In this document: positions 1 to 8,541 of the stretch, piece after piece | How positions within the stretch are numbered: the first letter of the stretch is position 1 | Layout of the letters: each line of letters opens with the position of its first letter | DNA from: Lachnoclostridium sp. | GTDB taxonomy: Bacteria; Bacillota; Clostridia; Lachnospirales; Lachnospiraceae | NCBI GenBank assembly: GCA_023665475.1 | Contig: JAMPEB010000005.1 | Coordinates: 62,001 to 126,000 of the forward strand | Direction of reading: 5' to 3' | Length of the DNA stretch: 64,000 nucleotides | The notes under the pieces: generated by a model | Databases searched by the model: none | What the model was told of the DNA's origin: nothing | The model's input: the letters and a program-made list of their open reading frames with translations, nothing else | Position numbers and translations under genes: made by a program

Positions 1-1
1 T

Positions 2-136
2 AAATCGGTACAGATTAACAATGGTGCGGTAATTGAAGGTATGTGTTCACAGTGTTATGCGGATGTCAGCCCCACAACATTCTTTGATGAGTATAAACCG
101 GAGACGACAGGTAAGAAAAAGTCTTCATCAAAATAG
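2..136 (+). CDS. C-terminal fragment, possibly bactofilin-like
   Basis: An open frame enters from the left edge and stops at 134-136, giving about 44 residues. The fragment has the short beta-helix-like phrase INNGAVIEG followed by a CSQC pair and a Lys/Ser-rich tail. The repeated small-residue and Gly pattern resembles the end of a polymer-forming (bactofilin) protein, but too little is visible to be sure. It is not the usual tsf or rpsB neighbour of pyrH. It ends 12 bp before pyrH, so the two are probably co-transcribed. Confidence 0.45.
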   Translation, partial: KSVQINNGAVIEGMCSQCYADVSPTTFFDEYKPETTGKKKSSSK

Positions 137-148
137 GGAGAATAATAT

Positions 149-844
149 ATGCGCAGGATTTTGCTGAAATTGAGCGGAGAAGCTCTTGCCGGCGATAAAA
201 AGACGGGTTTTGACGAAGCTACAGTGAGAAGAGTAGGAATTCAGGTAAAGGAGCTTGTAGATACCGGGATTCAGGTAGGAATCGTTATCGGCGGAGGTAA
301 TTTCTGGAGGGGGCGTTCCAGCGAAAATATTGACAGGACAAAGGCGGACCAGATCGGAATGCTTGCGACTGTCATGAACTGCATCTATGTATCAGAGATA
401 CTCCGTTCCATGGGAATGATGACGAATATACTGACTCCTTTTGAGTGCGGCTCTTTTACGAAATTATTTTCAAAGGACAGGGCAAACAAGTATTTCTCTA
501 AGGGAATGGTGGTATTTTTTGCGGGCGGCACCGGACACCCGTACTTTTCCACGGATACCGGAGTGGTGCTGAGAGCGGTTGAGGTGGATGCGGATGTTAT
601 TTTGCTGGCAAAGTCCATTGACGGCGTATATGATGATGATCCGGCGACAAATCCTGCTGCCAAAAAGTTTGACAAGATTTCCATTGGGGAAGTGATTGCC
701 AGAAATCTTCAGGTAGTGGATATGACGGCGTCTATTCTGGCCAGAGACAATAAAATGCCCATGCGGGTGTTCAGTCTGAATGAAGAGGGCAGCATTGTGA
801 ATGCGCTGAAAGACAATTTCAACGGAACAACGGTGACGGTTTGA
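149..844 (+). CDS. pyrH: UMP kinase
   Basis: Bacterial hexameric UMP kinase of the amino-acid-kinase fold, phosphorylating UMP to UDP in cytosolic pyrimidine synthesis. At 231 residues it has the family's length. Visible motifs are KLSGEAL at the N-terminus (phosphate-binding loop), GGGNFWRG, and HPYFSTDTG in the UMP-binding half. The ATG follows a GGGAG Shine-Dalgarno sequence. frr lies directly downstream, the usual bacterial order. Confidence 0.97.
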   Translation: MRRILLKLSGEALAGDKKTGFDEATVRRVGIQVKELVDTGIQVGIVIGGGNFWRGRSSENIDRTKADQIGMLATVMNCIYVSEILRSMGMMTNILTPFECGSFTKLFSKDRANKYFSKGMVVFFAGGTGHPYFSTDTGVVLRAVEVDADVILLAKSIDGVYDDDPATNPAAKKFDKISIGEVIARNLQVVDMTASILARDNKMPMRVFSLNEEGSIVNALKDNFNGTTVTV

Positions 845-892
845 GGTCGAAGACCGGAATGTTGTAGATTATGGAAAGGCATGGTTATCAGT

Positions 893-1441
893 ATGGATGC
901 GAGATTACAGCAGTATGAAGATAAAATGAAAAAGGCGTTGGAGTTTTTGGAGAGTGACTATGCGGCAATCAGGGCAGGGCGTGCAAATCCCCATGTTCTT
1001 GACAAGCTGCGAATCGATTATTACGGAACGCCTACTCCGATTCAGCAAGTAGGCAATATAACCGTGCCGGAGGCGAGAATCATCCAAATTGCGCCATGGG
1101 AGAAATCCATGATAAAGGAAATTGAAAAGGCAATCCAAATTTCCGATATCGGTATAAACCCTTCCAATGACGGTAATGTGATTCGTCTGGTGTTCCCGGA
1201 GCTTACGGAGGAACGCAGAAAGGATCTGGTAAAAGAAGTCAAGAAAAAGGCGGAGGAGGGAAAGGTTGCCATCCGCAATATCAGAAGAGACGGTAATGAT
1301 GCTTTAAAAAAGCAAGCGAAGGAAATCTCTGAGGACGAGGTGAAGCAGATGGAAGATCAATTGCAAAAGCTTACGGATAAATATGTCAAGGAAGTGGATG
1401 CTTTGATGGAAAGTAAGTCCAAGGAAATTATGACCGTTTAA
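893..1441 (+). CDS. frr: Ribosome recycling factor
   Basis: Works with EF-G to split post-termination ribosomes. The core RAGRANPHVLD followed by YYGTPTPIQQ is diagnostic. Two ATGs are possible. The one at 881 sits almost on top of the AAGG element. The one at 893 places 26 residues before the RAGRA motif, close to the 27 of the E. coli protein, so 893 is chosen (182 residues). The C-terminal helices are intact. It belongs to the pyrH-frr-uppS translation and envelope operon. Confidence 0.96.
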   Translation: MDARLQQYEDKMKKALEFLESDYAAIRAGRANPHVLDKLRIDYYGTPTPIQQVGNITVPEARIIQIAPWEKSMIKEIEKAIQISDIGINPSNDGNVIRLVFPELTEERRKDLVKEVKKKAEEGKVAIRNIRRDGNDALKKQAKEISEDEVKQMEDQLQKLTDKYVKEVDALMESKSKEIMTV

Positions 1442-1560
1442 AAGTTACTCTAAAGCAAACTGCGGGGGTGGAGATGCGAGAGCTTATCCGCCCTTTGTAA
1501 TTTTATGGGCAGCCTGTAATATAACCGTCGGCAGAGATGTTGGCAGAAAGGCCATGCAAT

Positions 1561-2280
1561 ATGGAAAAACAGTTAAATATACCTAATCATGTAGCTATTA
1601 TTTTAGACGGTAACGGGAGATGGGCAAAAGCAAAGGGAATGCCCCGCAACTATGGGCATGTGCAGGGAGCAAAGACAGTAGAGACCATCTGTGAGGAAGC
1701 TTACAAAATGGGAATCCGGTATTTGACGGTATATGCATTCTCCACAGAAAATTGGAGCCGGCCTCAGGATGAAGTGGATGCACTGATGAAACTGCTCCGC
1801 AGCTATATGAAAAACTGTCTGAAAACGGCAGAAAAAAATCGGATGTGTGTACGCGTTTTGGGAGAAAAATCAAGGCTGGATGAAGATATACGACTGCGGA
1901 TTGCCGAATTGGAAGAAGCTACGAAAAATAATGACGGACTGCATTTTCAGATTGCCATTAATTATGGCAGCAGGGATGAACTGCTCCGCTCCATGAGAAG
2001 TATTGCGGGGAAGGTACAAAAAGGGGAACTTGCTCCGGAGGACATTGGGGAGGATTCCATAGAAAAGGAATTGGACACGGCAGGTATACCGGATCCGGAC
2101 CTTTTAATCAGAACTTGTAATGAACAGAGGATTTCCAATTTTTTGCTGTGGCAGCTTGCCTACACGGAATTGTATTTTACACCGGTGGCATGGCCCGATT
2201 TTACGAAAGAAGAATTGATAAAAGCAGTAGAGGCATATAATGAGAGAGAGAGAAGATACGGCGGTTTGAAGGAGGGATAA
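1561..2280 (+). CDS. uppS: Undecaprenyl diphosphate synthase (isoprenyl transferase)
   Basis: Makes the C55 lipid carrier for peptidoglycan by cis-condensation of isopentenyl diphosphate. ILDGNGRWAK carries the catalytic Asp, and FSTENWSRP and the C-terminal EQRISNFLLWQ substrate loop are present. The usual RTSGE before that loop reads RTCNE here. Start 1561 (239 residues) is preferred because AGAAAGG lies 9 bp upstream; the in-frame ATG at 1537 has no comparable site. The stop is 2 bp from cdsA, so translation is probably coupled. Confidence 0.96.
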   Translation: MEKQLNIPNHVAIILDGNGRWAKAKGMPRNYGHVQGAKTVETICEEAYKMGIRYLTVYAFSTENWSRPQDEVDALMKLLRSYMKNCLKTAEKNRMCVRVLGEKSRLDEDIRLRIAELEEATKNNDGLHFQIAINYGSRDELLRSMRSIAGKVQKGELAPEDIGEDSIEKELDTAGIPDPDLLIRTCNEQRISNFLLWQLAYTELYFTPVAWPDFTKEELIKAVEAYNERERRYGGLKEG

Positions 2281-2282
2281 CT

Positions 2283-3116
2283 ATGTTTTTGACCAGATTA
2301 CTAAGCGGCATAGTGCTCCTTGCCGTAGCGATTCTGTCCATGAGTCTTGGAGGAATTTACTTAGCGCTCATTTTATGGTTTATTTCTTTGATTGCTTACA
2401 GAGAGCTGACGAATGCATTGTCATGCGCAACAGACAATAAAAAATGGAACGGTCTGGAAATCATAGGTCTGATAGGAGTGACCGCTTATTACGGGATGCT
2501 GTATTTTTGGCAGGATCCGCAGATGCTGCTATTGGGAATTGTGGGAGTATTTCTGGCAGAGATGTTCCTTTATGTAATTTCTTTTCCTAAATTTCAGGCA
2601 AATCAAGTGGTGGCGGCAATATTTGCCTTTCTTTACGCGCCGGTGATGTTGTCTTTCGTTTATTTGATCAGAAGCGCTGACCGCGGTATTTACATGGTCT
2701 GGATGATTCTTATCAGTTCATGGGGCTGCGATACCTGCGCCTACGCCGTAGGTAAGCTGATAGGGAAGAAGAAAATTTTTCCGAAGCTGAGTCCTCATAA
2801 ATCGTTGGAGGGCTGTATCGGCGGTGTTGCAGGGACAGCGGCTCTCGGTGCGTTGTACGGACATTTTCTGGTGCAGACGGCATTTCCGGATCGGACGGTA
2901 ACATGGGTGATTGCATTGATTTGCGGAGTCGGCGCGGTAATCAGTATGGTGGGGGATCTTGCGGCGTCCGCCATTAAGCGCAATTATAATATTAAGGATT
3001 ACGGTAAGCTGATTCCCGGACATGGGGGAATTATGGATCGTTTTGATTCCATGATAGTAACGGCGCCCATGACATACTTTTTAATGGTATTTCTGCTAAA
3101 GATCAGCAGTGTCTGA
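2283..3116 (+). CDS. cdsA: Phosphatidate cytidylyltransferase
   Basis: Integral membrane enzyme making CDP-diacylglycerol, the precursor of acidic phospholipids. Several hydrophobic segments precede the C-terminal CDP-alcohol signature, seen as SAIKRNYNIKDYG followed by IPGHGGIMDRFDS. The length of 277 residues is normal. Its place between uppS and dxr is the conserved envelope and isoprenoid arrangement. Confidence 0.95.
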   Translation: MFLTRLLSGIVLLAVAILSMSLGGIYLALILWFISLIAYRELTNALSCATDNKKWNGLEIIGLIGVTAYYGMLYFWQDPQMLLLGIVGVFLAEMFLYVISFPKFQANQVVAAIFAFLYAPVMLSFVYLIRSADRGIYMVWMILISSWGCDTCAYAVGKLIGKKKIFPKLSPHKSLEGCIGGVAGTAALGALYGHFLVQTAFPDRTVTWVIALICGVGAVISMVGDLAASAIKRNYNIKDYGKLIPGHGGIMDRFDSMIVTAPMTYFLMVFLLKISSV

Positions 3117-3179
3117 TGCAGTATGCAGAGCGCCAAAGTCAAGCATTTTTCATAAGCCGGTATTGGCTTTGGGTTTGAG

Positions 3180-3201
3180 ATTCCGCACAGCGGAATGGAG
3201 G
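3180..3201 (+). promoter_or_regulatory. Hairpin abutting the dxr ribosome binding site
   Basis: A perfect 7-bp stem (ATTCCGC, loop ACA, GCGGAAT, 3180-3196) runs directly into the GGAGG Shine-Dalgarno at 3197-3201. A second small stem (AAGCC/GGCTT) lies just upstream. The fold could tune dxr translation. This is read from the sequence only, and chance is not excluded. Confidence 0.3.
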
Positions 3202-3206
3202 ATATG

Positions 3207-4352
3207 ATGAAAAATATTGCAATATTGGGTTCTACGGGTTCCATCGGAACGCAAACCCTTGAGATTGTCCGTGCCAATCCCGATTTAAAGGTAGTGGCGC
3301 TGGCGGCGGGAAATAATGTAACAATGATGGAGGAACAGATCAGGGAATTTAAACCTCTGCTGGCAGGCATGTGGAGTGAAGAAGCAGCATCCGACTTGAG
3401 GAGCCGCATAGCGGATCTCCCCGTAAAGGTGGTGTCCGGCATGGATGGGTTGATAGAGCTGGCGGTCCTTCCGGAAGCAAGTGTATTAGTCACGGCTATT
3501 GTGGGAATGATCGGTATCAGACCTACGATAGCGGCTATTGAGGCAGGCAAGGATATTGCCCTTGCCAACAAGGAGACTCTGGTGACGGCGGGACATATTA
3601 TTATGCCGTTGGCACAAAAATGCGGAGTATCCATTCTGCCTGTGGACAGTGAACATAGTGCAATTTTTCAATCTTTAAACGGAGAGCCTGCAAATAGGAT
3701 TTCTAAAATTCTGCTTACGGCGTCGGGAGGTCCGTTCCGGGGTAAAACCCGGGAAGAGCTTGCGGGAATGCAGGTGGAGGATGCCTTAAAACATCCTAAT
3801 TGGTCCATGGGGCGCAAGATCACCATAGATTCTTCCACATTGGTAAATAAGGGATTGGAAGTCATGGAAGCCAAATGGCTTTTTGGCGTGGGGCTTGACC
3901 AAATACAGGTGGTGGTGCATCCCCAGAGTATTATTCATTCCGCAGTGGAGTATGTGGACGGAGCCATCATCGCCCAGATGGGGACTCCCGATATGAAACT
4001 TCCCATTCAATATGCCTTATTTTATCCTGACAGAAGACCCATGGAAGGCAAGAGAGTGGATTTTTTTGAATTGGGACAGATTACCTTTGAAAAGCCGGAT
4101 ATGGAGACTTTTGCGGGGCTACGGCTTGCTTATCAGGCTGCAAAGGCAGGGGGAAGCATGCCTACTGTATTCAACGCTGCCAACGAGAAAGCGGTAGAGC
4201 TTTTTTTGGACCGCCGAATCAAATATCCGGAGATAACGGAACTCATAGAGGAAGCCATGGAAAGACATAAAGTGTTGATAAATCCTGATGTAGAGCAGAT
4301 TTTAGAGACCGAGAAGGAAGCTTGGGAATATATTTTAGGAAAGGTAAAGTAA
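3207..4352 (+). CDS. dxr: 1-deoxy-D-xylulose 5-phosphate reductoisomerase
   Basis: Second enzyme of the MEP isoprenoid pathway, an NADPH-dependent conversion of DXP to MEP. ILGSTGSIGTQTLEI is the NADPH-binding loop, and NKETLV, LTASGGPFRG and SSTLVNKGLEVMEAKWLF form the active site. The start at 3207 (381 residues) is chosen because GGAGG sits 5 bp upstream; the ATG at 3195 overlaps that element. It supplies precursor to uppS in the same operon. Confidence 0.96.
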   Translation: MKNIAILGSTGSIGTQTLEIVRANPDLKVVALAAGNNVTMMEEQIREFKPLLAGMWSEEAASDLRSRIADLPVKVVSGMDGLIELAVLPEASVLVTAIVGMIGIRPTIAAIEAGKDIALANKETLVTAGHIIMPLAQKCGVSILPVDSEHSAIFQSLNGEPANRISKILLTASGGPFRGKTREELAGMQVEDALKHPNWSMGRKITIDSSTLVNKGLEVMEAKWLFGVGLDQIQVVVHPQSIIHSAVEYVDGAIIAQMGTPDMKLPIQYALFYPDRRPMEGKRVDFFELGQITFEKPDMETFAGLRLAYQAAKAGGSMPTVFNAANEKAVELFLDRRIKYPEITELIEEAMERHKVLINPDVEQILETEKEAWEYILGKVK

Positions 4353-4361
4353 TTAACGGTT

Positions 4362-5417
4362 ATGGCTACATTAATTTTCACGGTTGTTATTTTAGGGGTA
4401 GTGATAGTATCTCATGAATTTGGGCATTTTCTGCTGGCAAAAATGAACGGAATCCATGTGGTGGAATTTGCGGTGGGAATGGGTCCTATTCTCTTTTCTT
4501 TTCAGAAGGGGGATACCCGATATGCATTGAAACTGCTTCCTATTGGCGGCTCCTGCATGTTTGAAGGTGAGGACGGTCTGGAAATGAAAGAGGGGACGGG
4601 GAGCGAGGGGGCGTTTCCCAATGCCAATGTGTGGAGCAGGATTTCCACGGTAGTGGCGGGTCCGTTTTTTAATTTCATTTTAGCCTTCATTATTGCACTT
4701 ATCATGGTTAACATGATTATTATTAGGGAACCCGTTGCCACGGAAGTAATGGAAAACGGTGCAGCCGAGGAGGCAGGACTAAAGGATGGGGACAGAATTA
4801 TTTCCCTGAATGGGGAAAGAGTGTACCTGTATGAAGAAATTACTTTGTTTACCCAGCTTTATGACGGCGGTGAGGTTAAAGTAGGTTATGAGCGTAACGG
4901 AGAAAAAGGCGAGATGGTGCTGACTCCTAAATATGACGAGGAAGCCGGCAGATATATGCTGGGAATCTCCAATGCCGATTTTGTGAAACTAAATGGTCTG
5001 GACGGTTTAAAATATGCATGGTATGAGATGCGTTACAGCATGAAGATGACATACAAGAGTCTGGGAATGCTGCTGCAGGGGAAAGTAACCAGAAAAGATG
5101 TGGCGGGTCCCGTGGGTATTGCGGTCAATATGGTGGGAAAGACCTATGAGAGTACCAAGGAGTATGGATGGGAAAATGTTTTGGTGAATATGCTCAATAT
5201 TACATTGATGCTCTCCGTGAATTTGGGAATTTTGAATCTGCTGCCCATTCCGGCGCTGGATGGAGGGCGGCTGGTATTTTTGCTTTTGGAGGTTATCAGA
5301 GGAAAACCGGTTCCTCCCGAGAAAGAAGGTATGGTACATTTTATCGGACTGATGTTCTTTATGGGCTTGATGGTATTTTTACTCTTCAATGATATTTCTA
5401 ATATTTTTGCGGGCTGA
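4362..5417 (+). CDS. rseP: RIP (site-2) metalloprotease
   Basis: Intramembrane zinc metalloprotease of the RseP/RasP family, which cleaves anti-sigma factors and signal peptides in the membrane. The N-terminal helix has the HEFGH zinc motif, a PDZ-like domain spans about residues 120-200, and NLLPIPALDGG is the third ligand site near the C-terminus. Length (351 residues) is standard. It lies 9 bp after dxr, the common bacillota order. Confidence 0.95.
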   Translation: MATLIFTVVILGVVIVSHEFGHFLLAKMNGIHVVEFAVGMGPILFSFQKGDTRYALKLLPIGGSCMFEGEDGLEMKEGTGSEGAFPNANVWSRISTVVAGPFFNFILAFIIALIMVNMIIIREPVATEVMENGAAEEAGLKDGDRIISLNGERVYLYEEITLFTQLYDGGEVKVGYERNGEKGEMVLTPKYDEEAGRYMLGISNADFVKLNGLDGLKYAWYEMRYSMKMTYKSLGMLLQGKVTRKDVAGPVGIAVNMVGKTYESTKEYGWENVLVNMLNITLMLSVNLGILNLLPIPALDGGRLVFLLLEVIRGKPVPPEKEGMVHFIGLMFFMGLMVFLLFNDISNIFAG

Positions 5418-5483
5418 CTTTGGGGGGCGGATATATGATATATCTGCCCTTTAGGGTAAACATTTCTTTTGCTGCGGGTCGAA

Positions 5484-5570
5484 ATCGTCGCAAATTTCAT
5501 GTATTTGCTTACGCATTGCGCAAGTACAAATTTCTGATCGAAAAATCTTTGATTTTTGAATCTATGATTA
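5484..5570. repeat. Palindrome-rich intergenic element
   Basis: The 188-bp gap between rseP and the PP2C-like gene contains nested inverted repeats: GCAAAT/ATTTGC, an imperfect dyad around TTACGCATTGCGCAA, and AAAAATC-TTT-GATTTTT. The reverse complement of the middle dyad contains CGCAATGCGT, also seen in the hairpin at 53005-53035. It is therefore listed as a possible copy of a short genome-wide palindromic repeat. Confidence 0.4.
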
Positions 5571-5605
5571 CCAAGACATCATTAAAAAAGGAGATAAAGA
5601 AGCTC

Positions 5606-6253
5606 ATGAGATTTTTGACGGGCTATTATTGGCAGGAGCAGGAGCGGAACAGGACATCCCTGACCCTGCAGCAAATTCGCATGAAAAAGAATGAGGATAG
5701 CATTCTGCTTGCCTGTGTATGCGAAAGCAGGGATTTTTGCGCTTGGTTGACAGACTGGCTGCATGAGGATATTTTAGCGGTTTACAAAAGAAAAAATTGT
5801 GTGGACTGGGACAAGGTATCCGAAGATCTGCAAAGGATGAAAGCAGGCTTTTCCTGTGCCGGAATTTTGTGCATGGGGGAGGAATTCTTGCTGTTTGGAC
5901 AGGGAAAACAGAGAATCTATCTGTTAAACAGGGGATTTCAAAAGGCACATATCAGAAAATTGACGGGAACGGGCGCTTTTACGAATCAAAAACAAATGCC
6001 AAAGATGCACCGCGGCATGATGGAGCCGGGAGTGAGTCTTTTGCTGGCAACGGAGCCGTTTTATACAGCGCTTACGGAACAGATGCTGGGAGACTGTCTT
6101 GGAGGCGATATCCGGGAGGAAAGACAGGGCGCTGCCTGTTTGCGGGAATTAGGGCAATATGGAGAGGAGAGGGGAGGCAGGAATCTTGGGGCAATATGGG
6201 TACATTCCTATGAAAATACAAACCATGCAGATAGCAGAAGAAAAAAGCCTTGA
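5606..6253 (+). CDS. PP2C-fold protein lacking metal ligands (predicted pseudophosphatase)
   Basis: The 215-residue frame follows PP2C phosphatases in outline: MKKNEDSILLACVCE at the first strand pair, then GKQRIYLLNRG, EPGVSLLLATEP and RNLGAIWVHSYE. The metal-binding Asp positions are altered: the DGxGG element is absent, GDSR reads GQGKQR, TDG reads TEP and the late DN reads RN. Catalysis therefore looks unlikely. Start 5606 is preferred over upstream ATGs because AAAGGAG precedes it and the upstream stretch is palindromic repeat. It overlaps the downstream kinase gene by 44 bp, suggesting the two act together. Confidence 0.6.
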   Translation: MRFLTGYYWQEQERNRTSLTLQQIRMKKNEDSILLACVCESRDFCAWLTDWLHEDILAVYKRKNCVDWDKVSEDLQRMKAGFSCAGILCMGEEFLLFGQGKQRIYLLNRGFQKAHIRKLTGTGAFTNQKQMPKMHRGMMEPGVSLLLATEPFYTALTEQMLGDCLGGDIREERQGAACLRELGQYGEERGGRNLGAIWVHSYENTNHADSRRKKP

Positions 6254-7109
6254 GAAGCGGGGTTATCAAAACCCGCTTTTTATCGGCAGGGGAACTTATG
6301 CTGCGGTATATCGGGTGAAACATGCCGTTTCCGGAATGTTTTACGCCTGCAAAATAAGCAGCGCGGAAGGACTTTGGAAGAGGGAACAGGAAATTTTGAA
6401 ACAGCTTCGACATTCCTTGTTTCCTGCCTATAAGGGGAGCTGGCAGGAAAACGGAAGATATTTTTTGATTATGGAATATGTGCCGGGGCAGACTTTGGCG
6501 AGGCTGTTGCAAAGGAGAGGATGTCTGACGCAGCGGCAGGCGGTAAAACTGGGCGTGTCTTTAGCGGAGGGTCTTGTTTATCTGGAGGAGCTTCCGGATA
6601 CGATACTGTTTCGCGATTTAAAGGCGGAAAATGTGAGAATCCGAGAGGACGGACGGGTAAAGCTCTTAGATTTAGCCTGTGCCTGCCCGGCGAAAGTAAG
6701 CGGCCGCACTTTTGCGGGAACCAAAGGGTATGCCGCACCGGAACAGCTTATGCTTTCGGGAGAAATCGGAGTATACAGTGATGTATATGCTTTTGGGAAG
6801 CTGTTGCATTATATGCTGACAGGGGATAATCCGTGTCTTCCGCCAATGCAGAAGCCCAAGATTCGCGCATACAATAAAAATCTCAGTGTCAGATTGGAAA
6901 AGTTAGTGGAGCAGTGCATACAAAGGGAGCCGAAGGAGAGACTGCCCGATATGAGATGCGTGCTGCACAGACTATATGACGCTGCTTCCGAAAGACAAAA
7001 TGCGGGCGGTGTTTTTGATTTCTTTGTCCAAAGAGCACAGGGAGAAGAATTTCTTTATGAAAAGAATGTGTTTAAAAGCGGTTCGGAAAATGAAAAGGAA
7101 GAATCTTGA
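6210..7109 (+). CDS. Ser/Thr protein kinase without a sensor domain
   Basis: Hanks-type kinase, about 299 residues from the ATG at 6210 (6159 is an alternative). The Gly loop GRGTYAAVY, the Lys in YACKIS, an alpha-C Glu, RDLKAEN in the catalytic loop and APEQ are present. Two departures are clear: HRD reads FRD, and DFG reads DLA (KLLDLACA). The catalytic and Mg-binding Asp residues remain, so activity is plausible. It has no PASTA repeats and no transmembrane anchor, unlike typical PrkC. The overlapping PP2C-like protein is the likely partner. Confidence 0.8.
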   Translation: MKIQTMQIAEEKSLEKRGYQNPLFIGRGTYAAVYRVKHAVSGMFYACKISSAEGLWKREQEILKQLRHSLFPAYKGSWQENGRYFLIMEYVPGQTLARLLQRRGCLTQRQAVKLGVSLAEGLVYLEELPDTILFRDLKAENVRIREDGRVKLLDLACACPAKVSGRTFAGTKGYAAPEQLMLSGEIGVYSDVYAFGKLLHYMLTGDNPCLPPMQKPKIRAYNKNLSVRLEKLVEQCIQREPKERLPDMRCVLHRLYDAASERQNAGGVFDFFVQRAQGEEFLYEKNVFKSGSENEKEES

Positions 7110-7135
7110 AGAAAAGAGGAGCGACATGGTATAAT
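7106..7135 (+). promoter_or_regulatory. Sigma-A promoter for the transaldolase gene
   Basis: TTGAAG and TATAAT are separated by 18 bp, and TGG directly before the -10 makes it an extended -10 promoter. The -35 overlaps the end of the kinase gene. The start codon at 7166 is about 24 bp beyond the expected transcription start. Confidence 0.6.
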
Positions 7136-7165
7136 GAAATAAATACTTAAGGAGGAAAGTGTAGG

Positions 7166-7819
7166 ATGCGGTTTTTTATTGATACGGCAAAGGTAGAGGA
7201 CATCAAAAAAGCCAATGATATGGGAGTAATCTGCGGAGTTACCACAAATCCTTCCCTGATTGCGAAGGAAGGCAGAAAGTTTGAGGAAGTGATTGCGGAG
7301 ATTGCTTCCATTGTGGACGGTCCTATCAGCGGTGAAGTCAGGGCAACTACCGTGGATGCGGAAGGAATGATTGCGGAGGGGCGTGCCATTGCTGCCATTC
7401 ATCCCAATATGGTAGTGAAAATTCCCATGACCGTGGAGGGACTGAAAGCATGTAAAGCGCTTACCGGGGAAGGAATCAGGACCAATGTGACTTTGGTGTT
7501 TACTGCCAATCAGGCGCTTCTGGCGGCAAGGGCGGGCGCAGCCTATGTTTCACCTTTTTTGGGCAGATTGGATGACATCAGTCAGCGGGGTGTGGATTTA
7601 ATCCGTGAAATAGCGGAAATTTTTTCCGTAACGGATTTGGATACCCGGATTATTGCAGCAAGCGTCAGAAACCCTGTCCATGTGACGGACTGTGCGCTGG
7701 CGGGCGCAGATATCGCCACGGTTCCCTATAGCGTGATTGAACAGATGGTAAAGCATCCTCTGACAGATGCGGGAATCGCAAAATTTCAGGCGGATTACAG
7801 AGCTGTATTCGGGGAATAG
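7166..7819 (+). CDS. fsa: Transaldolase-like (TalC/fructose-6-phosphate aldolase family)
   Basis: Small (217-residue) Schiff-base aldolase of the TalC/Fsa subfamily in cytosolic sugar-phosphate metabolism. [11 protein letters not shown] near the N-terminus and VVKIPMT with the Schiff-base Lys identify the family, and the C-terminal [16 protein letters not shown] is typical of the short form. Substrate choice between transaldolase and F6P aldolase cannot be settled by eye. AAGGAGG lies upstream of the ATG, and the gene has its own promoter and terminator. Confidence 0.9.
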   Translation: MRFFIDTAKVEDIKKANDMGVICGVTTNPSLIAKEGRKFEEVIAEIASIVDGPISGEVRATTVDAEGMIAEGRAIAAIHPNMVVKIPMTVEGLKACKALTGEGIRTNVTLVFTANQALLAARAGAAYVSPFLGRLDDISQRGVDLIREIAEIFSVTDLDTRIIAASVRNPVHVTDCALAGADIATVPYSVIEQMVKHPLTDAGIAKFQADYRAVFGE

Positions 7820-7835
7820 TGAGCAGTGGGAAAAA

Positions 7836-7873
7836 CGGGTCCGGCGCAAGATTTGCGCCGAACCCGCCTTTTT
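7836..7873. terminator. Bidirectional intrinsic terminator
   Basis: A strong stem with outer CGGGT/ACCCG arms and inner GGCGCAA/TTGCGCC arms is followed by five T on the plus strand and preceded by five A. It can end both fsa and the convergent SASP gene. Confidence 0.85.
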
Positions 7874-7894
7874 ATTAAATAACTGCAAATATTT

Positions 7895-8092
7895 TTATTT
7901 CATGGATTCTTCCTGCTTCTTGATCATACGGCGAACCATCTCACCGCCGATGCTTCCTGCTTCCTTAGAAGTAAGGTCACCATTGTAACCCTCCTTCAAG
8001 TTTACACCCAGCTCGGATGCAACCTCAGTCTTAAAACGGTCCATTGCAGCCTTAGCTTCGGGAACCTCAACTCTGTTAGACTTGTTTGCCAT
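7895..8092 (-). CDS. Alpha/beta-type small acid-soluble spore protein
   Basis: A 65-residue DNA-binding spore protein that coats DNA in the forespore. The EVASELGV stretch carries the GPR protease-type site, and GGEMVRRMIK is the second conserved block, after LTSKEAGSIG. The start at 8092 (MANKSNRVEV) follows AGGTG on the minus strand; the upstream ATG at 8107 would add only MEVKN. This gene is the direct sign of sporulation in the window. No clear forespore sigma-factor promoter was recognised upstream. Confidence 0.93.
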   Translation of the reverse strand: MANKSNRVEVPEAKAAMDRFKTEVASELGVNLKEGYNGDLTSKEAGSIGGEMVRRMIKKQEESMK

Positions 8093-8157
8093 GTTTTTCA
8101 CCTCCATATCTTTTCATATTCTCTATCTTCAAGATAAGTGCAACAATCACTTATCCT

Positions 8158-8193
8158 GAAGATTCCGGCGGAAGATTCCGGCGGAAGATTCCG
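8158..8193. repeat. 13-bp tandem repeat
   Basis: Nearly three head-to-tail copies of GAAGATTCCGGCG lie between the divergent SASP and ABC-transporter genes. Short ACTTATC motifs and a TATCTTCAAGATA palindrome (about 8124-8136) sit beside them. Confidence 0.7.
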
Positions 8194-8287
8194 TATGAAA
8201 CAGGATGCGTGTTTGCTACAACTTATCTTGGTAATAGTATGAGCGCCATGAAAAAAATTATAATGGAAAGTTTTTCATGTTTCCGGC

Positions 8288-8541
8288 TTGTTTGGTTTTT
8301 ATATTTATGATAAAATCTAAATAGTAGAATATATGATTGAGACCAAAAAGCGGCGGAGCTGATTGGAATCATACACAGGTGACTGACTTACGAAGATTCG
8401 TTCTGAGTAATAAGGCTTATTTTTTGTGCCCGGTTTCACCTGAGATATTAAAAAACCGGCTGTTTACAGTATGTGCATCATTTGACAGGATTATGCTAAA
8501 CTGTATGGCAGCCAAAGAAAAACGGAGGTTTTAACAAAGGC
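8288..8541 (+). promoter_or_regulatory. Promoter and structured leader of the ABC uptake operon
   Basis: TTGTTT-17-TAAAAT (8288-8316) would start transcription near 8323 and leave a leader of about 220 nt. The leader contains TGATT/AATCA, ACGAA/TTCGT, CCGGTT/AACCGG and a long-range AGGTGA/TCACCT pairing. It does not match a riboswitch class I can recognise. A second promoter-like TTGACA occurs at 8482 without a good -10. No gene is seen between 8093 and 8541. Confidence 0.35.

Noticed and set aside
8086-8534. Two plus-strand frames in the SASP-ABC gap
   Set aside because: No ribosome sites and no recognisable protein features; the region fits promoter and leader sequence better.
8323-8541. 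TPP or SAM riboswitch in the ABC leader
   Set aside because: Key TPP elements (CUGAGA with the paired ACCUGAUCUGG box) and the SAM core are not present.
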